Positions 62,011 through 64,000 of a stretch of 64,000 nt of DNA are shown here, one piece after another; position 1 is the first letter of the stretch; each line of letters opens with the position of its first letter. The position numbers and the translations under genes are program-made. Where the stretch lies: positions 63,103,765 through 63,167,764 of the forward strand of contig OY978526.1 in NCBI GenBank assembly GCA_963854835.1. Direction: 5' to 3'. The notes beneath the pieces are model-generated. The model was not told the DNA's origin and did no database searches. It worked only from the letters and a program-made list of their open reading frames with translations. Source of the DNA: Megamerina dolium. Lineage: Eukaryota; Arthropoda; Insecta; Diptera; Megamerinidae.

Positions 62011-62078
62011 GTTTCATAGCACCAGATAATTACGATATTAAATCAAAAAATTGTGCACAGTCAAGTCTGATTGCAAAT

Positions 62079-62246
62079 GTAAAGCGATCAAAAAAGTGAT
62101 GTCGCCAAAGTTCTACCGTTCGGAACCAGCTAAAATAAGTAGATCCCTTCTAACACTGTCTAAAATTTAACACGCACAACAGTAATGGAAGAGAAGCTCG
62201 GCCAAAGAACCCTTCGGGACTTTAAGTGCCACATATTTTTTTGCTT
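62079..62246 (+). mobile_element. SINE copy 12, 5'-truncated (older subfamily)
   Basis: Starts in the body (AAAAAGTGATGTCGCC) and ends GTGCCACATATTTTTTT. It shares CCAAAGAACCCTTCGG and AACACGCAC with the copy at 1444. No clear TSD. Confidence 0.9.
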
Positions 62247-62299
62247 TATATTATTGTACACCCATAGAATATCTAACTAATTCAAGTGAAGCCGCAATA

Positions 62300-62660
62300 T
62301 CATAATTTTCATCATTTATTTCCTGAATAACTTCGAATCTATTGGAATTATTTTAGAGATGTTGCAATATTTCGCGTTTCATTATCACATGAAGTCCAAC
62401 AATATCTCGAAAACAATTCAGATTTTTTTCTTATTCAACAAAGTAAAGTTCAATCCAATTCAAAATAAACAAATTGCTAAAAGACTTCCAAACCAAAGGA
62501 ACCACGTTCCAGATATTGCGATATTTGATGATTTTTGACATTTCATTCTCATACGAAATCCAATAATATCTCGAAGATATTTCAAAATTTTTTCATATAC
62601 AACCAAAAATAGTCCAAATCAAAATAAATCGCCCGTCTGAACATTTGCAATGCTATAAAA
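62300..62660 (+). repeat. Diverged 164-bp tandem duplication
   Basis: TTTCATTATCACATGAAGTC ... CAACAATATCTCGAA near 62377 recurs as TTTCATTCTCATACGAAATC ... CAATAATATCTCGAA near 62541. Both are followed by a similar CAAATTCAAAATAAA-type stretch. Confidence 0.6.
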
Positions 62661-64000
62661 CCCATATTGTAATTGTATTTTGAGGTCAAATCTCTTAAAA
62701 AAGGGGATTTTCATCCGATTTTTTCAAGATTCAATCAAGGTTTTTGCAATCATTTTCAAATCAAACGATTTAATGTTATATATTTGGAAAAAACTCTTTT
62801 TTGCCTGTAAATATCATATGTAATATTACGAAGCATTTTATGTCGTTATTATAAATGTCATGTAATGCATAAAAAAACTTTTTGAAATACCACCCCCCTT
62901 TTAAAAATTAAACCTAAATGCATGAAGACCTCAAAAACTCTTTTATTGCAAGGAAATTTTATTTATTTTTATTTGGATCATATAGAAAAATAAAAATTAC
63001 TCATACGCAATGTTGTTAGTTTGGCCAAAAATCAATGCTGATAGTAATAACTGCTAGTTGTATTGAAATAAATATTTATATTTAGAACTAATTATATAAT
63101 ATATATTTCAAAACCCTTTAAAATACGAAATCCCATCTTTCTAATGCCATCTAGCATAACCCGATCGCGAGATACAGATTACTAAAGTCATCTATTGGAA
63201 AAGTAGTGGATTTCCTTTTACTACACCTAATATTTCACCTCTAGCTGTGTTATGTACGTATAAGGCCGGCCCATGTATATCATATAAAGTTTTAGTATTC
63301 ATTTTCGAGACCTAAACAATCATTAAAATCGACAAGTAACACCATTGTTGCCCATAAAAGGTAAAATATAACTCCAACCACCATTAGTATAACTTCATAA
63401 ATATTTTTCCCAAACATACTTACCCTCCATCTCCATCCCTACAGGGGCCTCCACTGCAAAACAACTTCAAAATGTCTGAAAATTTACAAATAATCACATA
63501 GTTACCTACGAATTACCTCTAGGGTATTGAAATATAGCTGCGACTTCCATTAGTTTAACCTCTTCAATATTATTCCTAATAAATTTTAGCAAAATGTGCA
63601 TAAATTGCATATAAAACTATTCAATATTAATAAAACAATGCCAAACTTTAAATCGTCTGAATGAATATGAATATTGCACAAATAGTAATACAAACTATTG
63701 CTCATAACTAAATTTAATTTTTGCACTAAAATGCTCAAATGTTAGTGACGTCAGCAGTTGGACTTAAGTCTATAGCATACACTGTATACGTATTCGATGA
63801 TACGTACATTTCCGGTACTCTGTCACCCGGCTTTCTTTTCTATATTCACTGTATTATTTTTTCTTTTTTTTTTACTTCTTACTGTATAATGAGAATATAC
63901 ATACTTTGTATGTATACTTGATATACATATGTATGTATATAGCGGATGACGTCAGAATAATATGCGGCATACGACATGCGATATGCACATGACAAATACA
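62661..64000. other. No recognisable gene; family C unit and two CRE-like sites
   Basis: A family C unit spans about 63340-63570 (ACATACTTACCCTCC, CTACAGGGGCCTCCACTGCA, GACTTCCATTAGTTTAACC). Perfect TGACGTCA palindromes lie at 63746-63753 and 63947-63954. No coding region. Confidence 0.45.

Noticed and set aside
63739..63921. 60-codon hydrophobic frame near the right edge
   Set aside because: Short, T-rich low-complexity sequence without motifs.

Overview
This window looks like non-coding DNA from a higher (brachyceran) fly. It is strongly AT-rich, with many fly-type simple repeats (TACATA/TATGTA, CAA/CAG, TA) and a dense load of transposable elements (TEs) of insect type. A tephritid fruit fly is the best guess, because mariner relatives of the DD41D 'rosa' type occur at least four times and that clade was first described from Ceratitis rosa. 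That is inference. I found no host protein-coding gene, rRNA or functional tRNA that I could name. The window reads as intergenic or large-intron sequence whose recognisable coding signal is almost all of TE origin.

Layout. 0.8-4.9 kb: an old repeat, a tRNA-derived SINE, and a decayed DD34D mariner. 4.9-7.07 kb: an almost full-length piggyBac-like element with TTAA ends, 14-bp terminal inverted repeats (TIRs), a probable 55-nt intron in the transposase, an early stop codon and an Asp-to-Asn change at the third catalytic position. 7.9-11.3 kb: a decayed CR1/Jockey-group LINE with ORF1, endonuclease and reverse transcriptase remnants. 11.4-19.6 kb: SINE copies, a long TA tract and old unclassified repeats. 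19.7-21.9 kb: a decayed rosa fragment, then a nearly intact rosa element. 22.8-23.7, 29.5-31.1 and 42.5-43.7 kb: three copies of a hairpin-ended repeat with a GGGCGTGG motif about every 150 bp, growing by ~298-bp units (1, 3 and 2 units). 25.7-27.7 kb: a broken R1-like LINE. 33.1 kb: a mariner remnant. 38.6-39.7 kb: TA tracts between inverted SINE fragments, then a tandem-like old repeat. 46.3-49.9 kb: a deleted rosa derivative, an RTE-like LINE with a 13-bp target site duplication (TSD), and another rosa element. 58.2-59.4 kb: a mariner with 28-bp inverted repeats. 60.0-62.0 kb: an LTR-like composite with an unrecognised short coding region.

The most coherent system is a tRNA-headed SINE family with thirteen recognisable copies or fragments. 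It has pol III boxes A and B, a conserved body, the 3' end GCCACATA followed by short repeats, and clear TSDs at several sites. The RTE-like LINE at 47.4-48.7 kb ends in the same GCCACATA followed by a tetranucleotide repeat, making it a candidate mobilisation partner. All TE coding regions carry at least one lesion, so no autonomous element is evident here. Closely similar SINE pairs and the near-intact rosa element point to fairly recent activity in the genome.
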